Assembly (NCBI GenBank): GCA_023356515.1
Contig: JAKQYG010000076.1
Location: 1-12,125 of the forward strand
Direction: 5' to 3'
DNA: 12,125 nucleotides
DNA from: Trichodesmium sp. MAG_R04
GTDB lineage: Bacteria; Cyanobacteriota; Cyanobacteriia; Cyanobacteriales; Microcoleaceae
In this document: in pieces, positions 6,559-12,125 of the stretch
How the letters are laid out: each line of letters begins with the position of its first letter
How positions within the stretch are numbered: position 1 is the first letter of the stretch
The notes under the pieces: generated by a model
Database searches by the model: none
Seen by the model: the letters and a program-made list of their open reading frames with translations, nothing else
Told to the model about the DNA's origin: nothing
Position numbers and translations under genes: made by a program

Positions 6559-6646
6559 CCTCCTTATAGCTTATGGCTGAATGCTCACTTCTGATTAAGC
6601 TTTTGAATAACTTACTCAGATTAGTTGATGACTAATTTTATGCATA

Positions 6647-6673
6647 ACTTTTAATTCTTCTTGGAGACTAATT
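6647..6673 (+). repeat. Degenerate 27-bp direct repeat, copy 2
   Basis: The second copy differs from the one at 6532-6558 at four positions. Both lie in non-coding DNA upstream of tyrS, so they may mark a local duplication or paired regulatory sites. Confidence 0.5.
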
Positions 6674-6805
6674 TTGCCTTCGGTGTGATAATGATTTAAT
6701 AATTTATAGCTGAATTTCAAGATTTTGGCTTTAGCAGTTGTTACTGATAAGTTAAATAACTGAAATGATCCTCAAAGTCAAGCTATATAAGCTCACTAAG
6801 ACGAA

Positions 6806-8023
6806 ATGATGACTAATAAATTTACATGGCTATATCGTGGTATTAGCGAAATATTCCCAGAACGACTGGATTCTCTAGACCCTAATGAAAACTTAATTCA
6901 GAGGTTAACCAAATCAGATCGTCCTTTACGGGTTAAATTAGGAATCGACCCCACAGGAGCTGATATTCATTTAGGCCATAGTATTCCGGTAAGGAAACTC
7001 CGAGCTTTTCAAGATGCTGGACATACAGCAGTATTAATCATAGGAGATTTTACCGCAAGAATTGGTGATCCTACTGGTAAATCTGAAGTCCGACAGCAGT
7101 TAAGTCTAGAGCAGGTAAAGGAAAATGCCAAAACTTATTTAGAGCAATTTCGCCCAATATTGGATTTTGATACTCCAGGACGGCTGGAAATTCGCTACAA
7201 CTCGGAATGGTTGTCTAAACTAGATTTTGCAAATATTCTGGAACTTCTGGCAACTATGACTGTGGGGCAAATGTTGGCGAAGGAGGGTTTTGCTCTTCGT
7301 TATCAACAGGAAAATCCTATATATATCCATGAGTTTCTCTATCCCTTAATGCAAGGTTATGATTCTGTTGCTGTGGATGCTGATGTGGAATTAGGTGGTA
7401 CTGACCAAAAGTTTAATATTGCAGTGGGGCGAGATTTACAACGTCATTTTGGTAAAAAGACTCAGTTTGGTTTGTTAATGCCAATTTTGTTGGGGACTGA
7501 TGGGGTGCAGAAAATGTCTAAGTCTCTGGGAAATTATGTGGGTTTATCTGAAGACCCTTTGAGTATGTATTCTAAGCTGGAAAAAATTCCTGATGACCAG
7601 GTAGAACAGTATTTTGAATTGTTGACAAATTTACCTCTTAATGATATTTTAAAGAATCCTCGTGAAAGACAAAAATTGTTGGCTTTGGATATTGTGTCTC
7701 AATATCACAGTCAGGAAGATGCTTTGGCAGCTCAAAAAACGGCTGTGAAAATGGTGCTTGAGGGAGATATGAGTCAAACTGAGACAGTGCCAGAATTTTC
7801 TTTGGCTTGTGTGGAGTTTCCGGCGAAGTTGTTTTATATCATTAGCGCTAGTGGTTTGTCTAAGAGTAGCTCTGAAGCTAGAAAAAAAATTGCTGGGGGA
7901 GCTGTGCGTTTGGATGACGAGCGTATTTCGGATCAGAATTTGACTTTTAATTCTTCGGCAGAACTTGATGGTAAGGTTTTGCGGGTGGGTAAAAAGAATT
8001 TTATTCGCTTGATGGAAAATTAA
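6806..8023 (+). CDS. tyrS: Tyrosyl-tRNA synthetase
   Basis: A 405-residue class I aminoacyl-tRNA synthetase that activates tyrosine with ATP and loads tRNA-Tyr. The Rossmann catalytic domain carries the HIGH-type signature HLGH (55-58) following GIDPTGADI, and GDFTARIGDPTGKS. The second class I signature is KMSKS (236-240), which with the GIDPTG context places it in the TyrRS subgroup with a KMSKS loop rather than the KFGKT type of E. coli. An S4-like RNA-binding domain forms the C-terminus (about 340-405: KSSSEARKKIAGGAVRLDDE region). Length is normal. ATGs at 6806 and 6809 are both possible; neither has a good ribosome binding site. It is followed on the same strand by pyrF after 191 bases. 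Confidence 0.96.
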   Translation: MMTNKFTWLYRGISEIFPERLDSLDPNENLIQRLTKSDRPLRVKLGIDPTGADIHLGHSIPVRKLRAFQDAGHTAVLIIGDFTARIGDPTGKSEVRQQLSLEQVKENAKTYLEQFRPILDFDTPGRLEIRYNSEWLSKLDFANILELLATMTVGQMLAKEGFALRYQQENPIYIHEFLYPLMQGYDSVAVDADVELGGTDQKFNIAVGRDLQRHFGKKTQFGLLMPILLGTDGVQKMSKSLGNYVGLSEDPLSMYSKLEKIPDDQVEQYFELLTNLPLNDILKNPRERQKLLALDIVSQYHSQEDALAAQKTAVKMVLEGDMSQTETVPEFSLACVEFPAKLFYIISASGLSKSSSEARKKIAGGAVRLDDERISDQNLTFNSSAELDGKVLRVGKKNFIRLMEN

Positions 8024-8063
8024 CTTATACTTTTGCTCAAACTCAATGTTAGAAAAAATTGGC

Positions 8064-8104
8064 ACAGAGAAATTATGATTCAGAATGAAGGAAAATTTCT
8101 CTGT
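8064..8104. repeat. Hairpin between tyrS and pyrF
   Basis: ACAGAGAAATT (8064-8074) is the exact reverse complement of 8094-8104, with a 19-nt loop. It lies 41 bases after the tyrS stop. No T-tract follows on the plus strand, so it could be a processing or stability element of a tyrS-pyrF transcript rather than a terminator. A second, imperfect pairing is possible between about 8119-8132 and 8161-8171. Confidence 0.5.
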
Positions 8105-8214
8105 ATTGGAAAAAAATTAGTAGAGAAAAATTTTGATTTAAATTGTGGGTAACTCCCTAGAAATTTTCTACTTTGAGGCTGGAGATAATATCAACTACAA
8201 TTTTAGCCAAGATT

Positions 8215-8934
8215 ATGAATATTGAGAAAATTATTATTCCCCTAGATGTTCCGACTGAGGCAGCAGCGATCGCTCTTATAGAAGAACTACCCGAAATAAT
8301 CTGGTGGAAGGTTGGTCTGGAATTGTTTGTTGGTTGTGGCCCTCAGATTCTATCGATTCTTAAACAGCGTCAGAAGCGTATTTTTCTGGATTTAAAGTTC
8401 CATGATATCCCCAATACTGTAGCTGGAGCTTGTGGTGTTGGTGCTAGTTATGGGGCTGATTTCTTAACTATCCATGCTACAGCTGGTAGAGTGGCATTAA
8501 AAGCAGCTCAAAAAGCTATTAGAGAAGGGGCAAATTCTATTGGGAAAAACCCACCAAAGTTAATAGCTATTACTATCTTGACAAGTTTGACATCTCGTGA
8601 CCTTGCTTTTGACCTGAAAATTCCTTTGGAGTTACCGGAATATGCTTTACAGATGTCATTGTTGGCTCAGGAATCTGGTTTAGGTGGGGCGGTTTGTTCT
8701 CCTCAAGAGGTAGAGCAGTTGAGGCGTGTTTGTGGAGATGATTTTGTGCTAATTTGTCCAGGGGTGAGACCAAGTTGGGCTGAAGTGGGAGATCAGAAGC
8801 GATCGCTAACTCCTGCTCAGGCCATGAAGGCTGGTGCTGATTATCTGGTTATTGGCCGGCCTATTACTGCTGCTTCTAACCCAAGAGAAGCTTTGGAGCG
8901 TATTTGTCAAGAAATTGAAGCAGGGGAGTATTGA
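8215..8934 (+). CDS. pyrF: Orotidine 5'-phosphate decarboxylase
   Basis: A 239-residue type 1 OMP decarboxylase that converts OMP to UMP, the last step of de novo UMP synthesis in the cytosol. It is a TIM barrel beginning IIIPLDVP, with D11 on the first strand and K32 in WWKVGLELF on the second. The catalytic block DLKFHDIPNTV holds D59, K61 and D64, the charged network of the family. CPGVRPSW is the phosphate-binding loop after strand 7 and DYLVIGRPIT carries the phosphate-gripping arginine. All key residues are present. The open frame extends back to a TTG at 8173, but ATG 8215 starts exactly where the conserved strand begins and is preferred, although no strong ribosome binding site precedes either. 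HIP1 octamers lie at 8266 and 8799. It is downstream of tyrS and possibly cotranscribed. Confidence 0.95.
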   Translation: MNIEKIIIPLDVPTEAAAIALIEELPEIIWWKVGLELFVGCGPQILSILKQRQKRIFLDLKFHDIPNTVAGACGVGASYGADFLTIHATAGRVALKAAQKAIREGANSIGKNPPKLIAITILTSLTSRDLAFDLKIPLELPEYALQMSLLAQESGLGGAVCSPQEVEQLRRVCGDDFVLICPGVRPSWAEVGDQKRSLTPAQAMKAGADYLVIGRPITAASNPREALERICQEIEAGEY

Positions 8935-9004
8935 TTTAATCTAAATGTATTTTTGGTAATTAGAGTTTACTGAAAAAGTTTTTTTAATAAAGTAGAGGAA
9001 TTGG

Positions 9005-9030
9005 TAGGGACATTCCATGGAACGTCCCTA
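9005..9030. repeat. Palindrome TAGGGACATT-CCATGG-AACGTCCCTA
   Basis: A near-perfect 26-bp palindrome with a single mismatched pair, centred on CCATGG. Relatives occur at 11490-11517 and in degraded form at 1884-1908. GTAGGGAC…GTCCCTAC palindromes are common in cyanobacterial intergenic DNA. Confidence 0.75.
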
Positions 9031-9134
9031 GATAAGAACAGGGAATTTATTGAGAAGGTAGTTGGATATATTTGTCTCTTGATTTTTATGGGGTAGGAGT
9101 GCGCAAAATACTAACTTTTTCAGCCTTGTTGGGC

Positions 9135-9156
9135 CGAAAACTAGGTAGTTTTTTCG
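9135..9156 (-). repeat. Second hairpin of repeat copy B
   Basis: CGAAAA (9135-9140) pairs with TTTTCG (9151-9156) around a 10-nt loop. It is the counterpart of the 1756-1779 hairpin in copy A, with the second pair flipped from C-G to G-C. Confidence 0.55.
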
Positions 9157-9158
9157 AC

Positions 9159-9179
9159 AAAAAAAGGCTAAGACCTTTA
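9159..9179 (-). terminator. Probable intrinsic terminator of the LOG-family gene
   Basis: On the minus strand, AAAGG (9178-9174) pairs with CCTTT, followed by a run of seven T residues (9165-9159). It lies about 43 bases beyond the stop at 9222. It is the same module as the terminator candidate after the glycosyltransferase gene. Confidence 0.45.
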
Positions 9180-9221
9180 TGTCTGAATATTTGTCCAATT
9201 ATTTAACTTCTGTAGTTAGCT

Positions 9222-10292
9222 TTATTGCTTAGACTCGGAAGGATTTAATTCTGGTATGTTTCCTCCTGCTTTATTTATCTGAGCAATCATTTGATATAGT
9301 CTACCTGTATCCTTTTGGTTAAAATGCATAACTAAACGGGGTAAGTGACTGGTTTGATCTTCTGACTCTTCTGGTAAGACTTGACTTTTCTCTATGTTTC
9401 CTAAAGTTAGGATATCACTAAATTCTTGATTTAAAAAGTCTACATCTTTTTCTGAAAGTTCTGAATTCAGACGAATTACAAACTTTTCTCCCACATAACG
9501 ACTAGAATGATACACTCTATAAAAATTGGCGATCGCCTCATAAGCTGATTCTAAGTTATCTGTAATAGTGTAAAAATTACAATCTTGTGTACTAATAAAA
9601 TCTCGTCTCAGTAATTGTTTATAAATAAAATCATTCCAGTCATGCCAATAATTGCCACCAGGATAATCTATTAATATTAGAGGAGCAGGGCCAAATTTAC
9701 CTGTTTGTATTAGTGTTAAACTTTCAAATGCTTCATCTAGAGTCCCAAAACCACCAGGAAATAAAGCTATAGCATCGGTTTCTTTCAGGAAAAATAATTT
9801 GCGAGTAAAAAAGTATTTAAAGGTAATTAATTTATTGTCACCTTCTATAAATGGGTTAGACTCTTGCTCAAAAGGTAATTGAATATTAAGACCAAAAGAT
9901 TTGCTGCTTCCAGCTCCTTCATTGCCAGCTTGCATTATTCCAGGACCAGCACCAGTCATTACCATAAAACCTTGTTTCGTAATGTAACGAGCAAATGCTA
10001 CTGCCATTTCATATTCTGGGTTATTTGGGGATACTCGTGCTGAGCCAAATATGGTAATTTTACGAATATGGCGATAGGGATGAAATACTTTAAATCCATT
10101 TTCCATATCTTGCAAAGAGGCAACTAATATTTTCCAGTCTAGGCGCTCAAGTTCTTCTCCTGCTATATTAGCTATGGTTGAGAGCGATCGCTCTATCCAT
10201 TGTTGCTGTTTCAAGTAGGGCAAATTTTTGAGTAACTTATTCATTTTTGCTTGAATGAACTCAATTGTAGATTTGTCAATATCTGAGGCCAT
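9222..10292 (-). CDS. LOG-family (TIGR00730-type) Rossmann protein, long form
   Basis: A 356-residue protein with a central LOG/lysine-decarboxylase-like Rossmann domain. Characterised members are nucleoside 5'-monophosphate phosphoribohydrolases that release the base from NMPs or cytokinin nucleotides. The domain starts at KITIFGSAR (about 79-87). TGAGPGIMQAGNEGA forms the nucleotide loop, TRK sits at about 163-165, and the family signature PGGFGTLDE spans 179-187 with its glutamate at 187. An N-terminal helical extension of about 75 residues and a C-terminal tail of about 100 make it much longer than the roughly 180-residue minimal LOG protein. I know of similar long forms in cyanobacteria. 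ATG 10292 (MASDIDKS) is preferred over an in-frame TTG at 10316; neither has a good ribosome binding site. HIP1 sites are at 9529 and 10184. It is divergent from the phosphatase gene. The base specificity is not deducible. Confidence 0.87.
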   Translation of the reverse strand: MASDIDKSTIEFIQAKMNKLLKNLPYLKQQQWIERSLSTIANIAGEELERLDWKILVASLQDMENGFKVFHPYRHIRKITIFGSARVSPNNPEYEMAVAFARYITKQGFMVMTGAGPGIMQAGNEGAGSSKSFGLNIQLPFEQESNPFIEGDNKLITFKYFFTRKLFFLKETDAIALFPGGFGTLDEAFESLTLIQTGKFGPAPLILIDYPGGNYWHDWNDFIYKQLLRRDFISTQDCNFYTITDNLESAYEAIANFYRVYHSSRYVGEKFVIRLNSELSEKDVDFLNQEFSDILTLGNIEKSQVLPEESEDQTSHLPRLVMHFNQKDTGRLYQMIAQINKAGGNIPELNPSESKQ

Positions 10293-10519
10293 ACATTGTT
10301 TATATATTCTAAACAATTTTATTTATACCACAAAAATATTACAAATTAAATATGATTGCTATATAGCTTGGTATTATAAAATATTTATAGTTAACCTTTA
10401 GTGATTCATAGTTTTAAAAATCTCAAAGTTCAAGATTGATAATTAAAGTAATTATTTAGGTTTACTGGCAGATTAATTAAGAATTTTTCCATCCAAACTA
10501 AGTAGGATAAATAATCAAA
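10293..10519. promoter_or_regulatory. Divergent intergenic region (LOG gene and phosphatase)
   Basis: 227 bases of AT-rich DNA must hold both promoters. It contains the 10-bp palindrome GCTATATAGC near 10358-10367 and an imperfect inverted pair, ATTTTATTTATACC (10317-10329 region) and GGTATTATAAAAT (10370-10382). No specific factor site is recognised. Confidence 0.35.
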
Positions 10520-11338
10520 ATGACAGAATTCTGGAACCAAGTTTTAAACTTTGCAGAAACAACTACTTTGAGAGTAGGAAATCAACTATTAAAAGACTTT
10601 GGAAATGTGAAAGCTCATCAGAAAGCAGACGGTAGTTTAGTTACTAAGTCTGATAAATGGGCAGATAGAGAAATTAGAGAAGCGATCGCCTATACTTTTC
10701 CCTCCCACGGAATATTAACAGAGGAAAGTAAACAAATATTTCCTAGTAACGAATGGTGTTGGATTATCGATCCTTTAGATGGTACAACAAATTTTGCTCA
10801 AGGTGTTCCAATTTGGGGAATTTGTATGGGATTATTATGTCGAGGTTTTCCTGTATTTGGTTATGTAAATTTGCCACCATTACGTCAATCTTATTATGGT
10901 TTTTATCCTCAGGAAAGTCAAACCTATTTTACTAATCCTCCTATTACTAGAGCATTTTTAAATCATCAACAAATCCAGCCAATTCAAGACAGAATTAGTG
11001 GTAATAATTTATTTAATATTTGTTCTCGAAGTACAAAAATTTTGCCCCAACTGTCAACAAAAATTAGAATGTTGGGAATGGCAAGTTATAACTTTTTACT
11101 TGTAGCTTCTGGGGCGTCTATTGGTGGAGTTGAGGCTACACCTAGAATTTGGGATATTGCTGCATCTTGGGTAATTGCAAAAGCTGCAGGAGCAATTTGG
11201 TTACCATTAGGATCAGAAGATATTTTTCCTTTGAAAATAGGTAAAGATTATTTGGGTTATCCCTTTCCTACTTTGGTTGTGGGAAACAAAGAATTAGTTC
11301 CCTATTTTTTACCTATATTTGAATCTTTAGGGAAATAA
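10520..11338 (+). CDS. Inositol monophosphatase family protein
   Basis: A 272-residue Mg-dependent, lithium-sensitive-type phosphatase fold. The metal site is complete: TEES (E68, E69) following the HGIL strand, DPLDGTTNF with D84 and D87 (motif A), and WDIAA with D212 (motif B). A GSLVTKSDKWAD segment (38-49) is the usual substrate-proximal strand and loop. Length fits the family. Family members hydrolyse inositol phosphates, 3'-phosphoadenosine nucleotides, histidinol phosphate or fructose-bisphosphate, and sequence by eye does not separate these. ATG 10520 is preceded by AGGAT about 12 bases upstream, a weak ribosome binding site. A HIP1 octamer lies at 10682. The neighbour on the left is the divergent LOG-family gene and no operon partner follows. 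Confidence 0.9.
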   Translation: MTEFWNQVLNFAETTTLRVGNQLLKDFGNVKAHQKADGSLVTKSDKWADREIREAIAYTFPSHGILTEESKQIFPSNEWCWIIDPLDGTTNFAQGVPIWGICMGLLCRGFPVFGYVNLPPLRQSYYGFYPQESQTYFTNPPITRAFLNHQQIQPIQDRISGNNLFNICSRSTKILPQLSTKIRMLGMASYNFLLVASGASIGGVEATPRIWDIAASWVIAKAAGAIWLPLGSEDIFPLKIGKDYLGYPFPTLVVGNKELVPYFLPIFESLGK

Positions 11339-11637
11339 GGGAAATGGTATAAGTGATCTTAATTCCGCATTGTGCTTTTTAAATATACTACAAAGGTCTT
11401 TTAATGAAGAAGGTTGATTTATTTGTTCTTTTGTATTCATAGTTTTAGTTAGATTATGATATGGTTAGTTTTTATGTTGGTAGACCACAGTAGGAGCATT
11501 GCATGCAACATCCCTACATGGTTTTGGTTATGGCGATGTAGTTCATCAATTTGAAAAGCACTGTAATTCTAAGATTTTTGGAGTCATTCCGTTAGCAATA
11601 ATTTTTTGACTCGCTATAGAGTAGGTTCTAATGGTTG
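11339..11637. other. Gap after the phosphatase gene
   Basis: No gene is seen. The only structure I can identify is the GTAGG…CCTAC palindrome at 11490-11517. No convincing T-tailed terminator follows the phosphatase stop. Confidence 0.5.
11490..11517. repeat. Imperfect palindrome, relative of the 9005-9030 element
   Basis: GTAGGAGCATTGCATGCAAC and the following ATCCCTAC form a 28-bp palindrome centred on GCATGC, with four mismatched positions in the arms. It shares the GTAGG…CCCTAC ends with the palindrome inside repeat copy B but lacks the rest of that repeat. Confidence 0.6.
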
Positions 11638-11844
11638 TTAATTTGACTTAGGTTTAGGTGGTGTTTCAGGGCTGAGAATAAGGGTATATTTTCCATCTTC
11701 GCTTTGTTGAATGACTAAAACTGGAGGGTGAGCATTTGATCGCGAATTTTCTGGTATGGAGGGAAATATATAATATTGATTGTTTCCATCAAATAATAGT
11801 CGCCACACTACTTTGGGAATATTGTCGTCGGTTTTGTTGTTATA
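11638..11844 (-). pseudogene. 3' remnant of an unrecognised gene, cut by an insertion sequence
   Basis: The minus strand reads 68 sense codons to TAA at 11638-11640, including WRLLFDGNNQYYIFPSIPEN and YTLILSPETPPKPKSN. Composition, a varied amino-acid mix and a Pro/Lys-rich end look like genuine C-terminal coding sequence. There is no usable start. Beyond 11845 the frame enters the conserved IS-end sequence and hits TAG at 11866-11868. I do not recognise the protein. The GTG inside the frame (GTG TGG CGA) could start a shorter product, but it has no visible ribosome binding site. Confidence 0.6.
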
Positions 11845-11860
11845 GTCAGGACTTACGCAG

Positions 11861-11880
11861 GTACGCTACATATAGCGTAC
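11861..11880. repeat. Subterminal hairpin of the insertion sequence
   Basis: GTACGCTA and TAGCGTAC are perfectly complementary around the loop CATA, immediately inside the IS end. Its position suits a structure that shields the transposase from read-through transcription or assists end recognition. Confidence 0.7.
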
Positions 11881-12011
11881 TGTCAAAATAAAATTGTCAA
11901 TACTATAATTAGTTCTTTTCGGATAAATATTACTTTTAACATCCATTAAAATAAGGTTACAAAATATTAAATTTACTTGCTAAAAATGTTTGATTATTAG
12001 ATAATCATGAC

Positions 12012-12125
12012 ATGATTCTTCTAGTTAAAAATATGAATTTTAATTTTGTTGATTACTGTCAATATTTACTTAAGTCTCACACAAATTTTACAATAACAAA
12101 CCTAGCAAATCATCTGGAAAATATT
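12012..12125 (+). CDS. Transposase N-terminus (partial, probable IS701/IS4-like DDE family)
   Basis: The frame is open to the window edge. From ATG 12033 it reads MNFNFVDYCQYLLKSHTNFT followed by ITNLANHLENI, which resembles the N-terminus of a widespread cyanobacterial DDE transposase (FxxYCQYLLSSQxNYTxTNLAxH). An in-frame ATG at 12012 would add MILLVKN; neither start has a clear ribosome binding site. The catalytic domain lies outside the window, so activity cannot be judged. The family assignment is from memory of similar proteins and is moderately sure. Confidence 0.65.
   Translation, partial: MILLVKNMNFNFVDYCQYLLKSHTNFTITNLANHLENI

Larger units (their letters stand above)
6396..6805. 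other. 410-base divergent intergenic region (PBP and tyrS)
   Basis: No gene is visible in either direction. It must carry promoters for both flanking genes. TATATA at 6784-6789, about 17 bases before the tyrS start, is -10-like but sits very close to the ATG. A 27-base degenerate direct repeat (6532-6558 and 6647-6673) is the only clear internal structure. Confidence 0.5.
8962..9180 (-). repeat. Structured intergenic repeat, copy B
   Basis: The reverse complement aligns with copy A at 1731-1946 nearly end to end. It fills most of the 287-base gap between the convergent pyrF and LOG-family genes. Its 5' end in the minus direction begins 41 bases after the LOG stop, so like copy A it follows a gene in the sense direction. 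It contains a better-preserved palindrome at 9005-9030 than copy A does. No open reading frame is present. Confidence 0.75.
11845..12125 (+). mobile_element. Left end of an insertion sequence, running off the window
   Basis: GTCAGGACTTACGCA (11845-11859) matches an end sequence I associate with cyanobacterial insertion sequences. It is followed by the perfect hairpin GTACGCTA-CATA-TAGCGTAC (11861-11880), about 130-150 bases of AT-rich leader, and the start of a transposase frame. The gene remnant on the other side stops at this junction. The right end and any target duplication are outside the window. Confidence 0.65.

Noticed and set aside
7649..8065. Minus-strand 138-codon frame over the tyrS 3' end
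   Set aside because: It is antisense to a clearly conserved S4-domain coding region and has no recognisable motifs.
8173..8214. Upstream TTG start for pyrF adding 14 residues
   Set aside because: The conserved first beta strand begins right after ATG 8215, and the extra residues (MRLEIISTTILAKI) have no family support or ribosome binding site.
10293..10316. TTG start for the LOG-family gene adding eight residues
   Set aside because: ATG 10292 is available, and the extra codons are AT-rich with no ribosome binding site.
11638..11805. Intact small protein starting at the internal GTG
   Set aside because: No ribosome binding site is seen, and the reading frame continues upstream to the IS junction with sense-like codons, so a truncated gene is the simpler reading.

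Overview
The window looks like chromosomal DNA from a filamentous marine cyanobacterium of the Trichodesmium/Okeania type. The evidence is direct: AT-rich DNA, six perfect HIP1 octamers GCGATCGC (561, 8266, 8799, 9529, 10184, 10682), a cyanobacteria-restricted DUF1825 gene, and wide intergenic gaps filled with degenerate repeats and a cyanobacterial insertion-sequence end. The genus is an inference from codon style and repeat content. It was not tested by a search.

Layout. Positions 1-148 are a perfect 66-bp inverted repeat with a 16-nt loop. It folds a cupin gene (minus strand, start near 330) back on itself, most likely a chimera or contig-edge artefact. A divergent gap leads to a GT4 glycosyltransferase (516-1715, TTG start). 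The 438-base gap after it holds a ~216-bp repeat (copy A) and an abutting 133-bp MITE-like inverted-repeat element. Next comes a COG0523 (CobW/ZNG1-like) metallochaperone GTPase with a strongly histidine-rich loop (2154-3224). It is followed by a hairpin-rich gap, a DUF1825 gene (3797-4120), a second structured gap, and a convergent class A penicillin-binding protein (4455-6395, minus). A 410-bp divergent gap separates this from tyrS (6806-8023) and pyrF (8215-8934). Copy B of the repeat lies between pyrF and a convergent long LOG-family gene (9222-10292, minus). A divergent inositol-monophosphatase-family gene (10520-11338) follows. The right edge has a short 3' gene remnant (11638-11844, minus) cut by what looks like the left end of an insertion sequence whose transposase starts near 12012/12033 and runs off the window.

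The genes are mostly unrelated housekeeping functions: peptidoglycan synthesis, tRNA charging, pyrimidine synthesis, nucleotide/cytokinin-type hydrolysis, phosphoester hydrolysis and metal handling. Only tyrS-pyrF could be cotranscribed. I found no defence system, biosynthetic cluster, CRISPR array, tRNA or rRNA. The least explained material is intergenic. Copies A and B share a two-hairpin module that starts just downstream of a stop codon on the sense strand of the preceding gene, and the second hairpin shows an apparent compensatory base-pair change.
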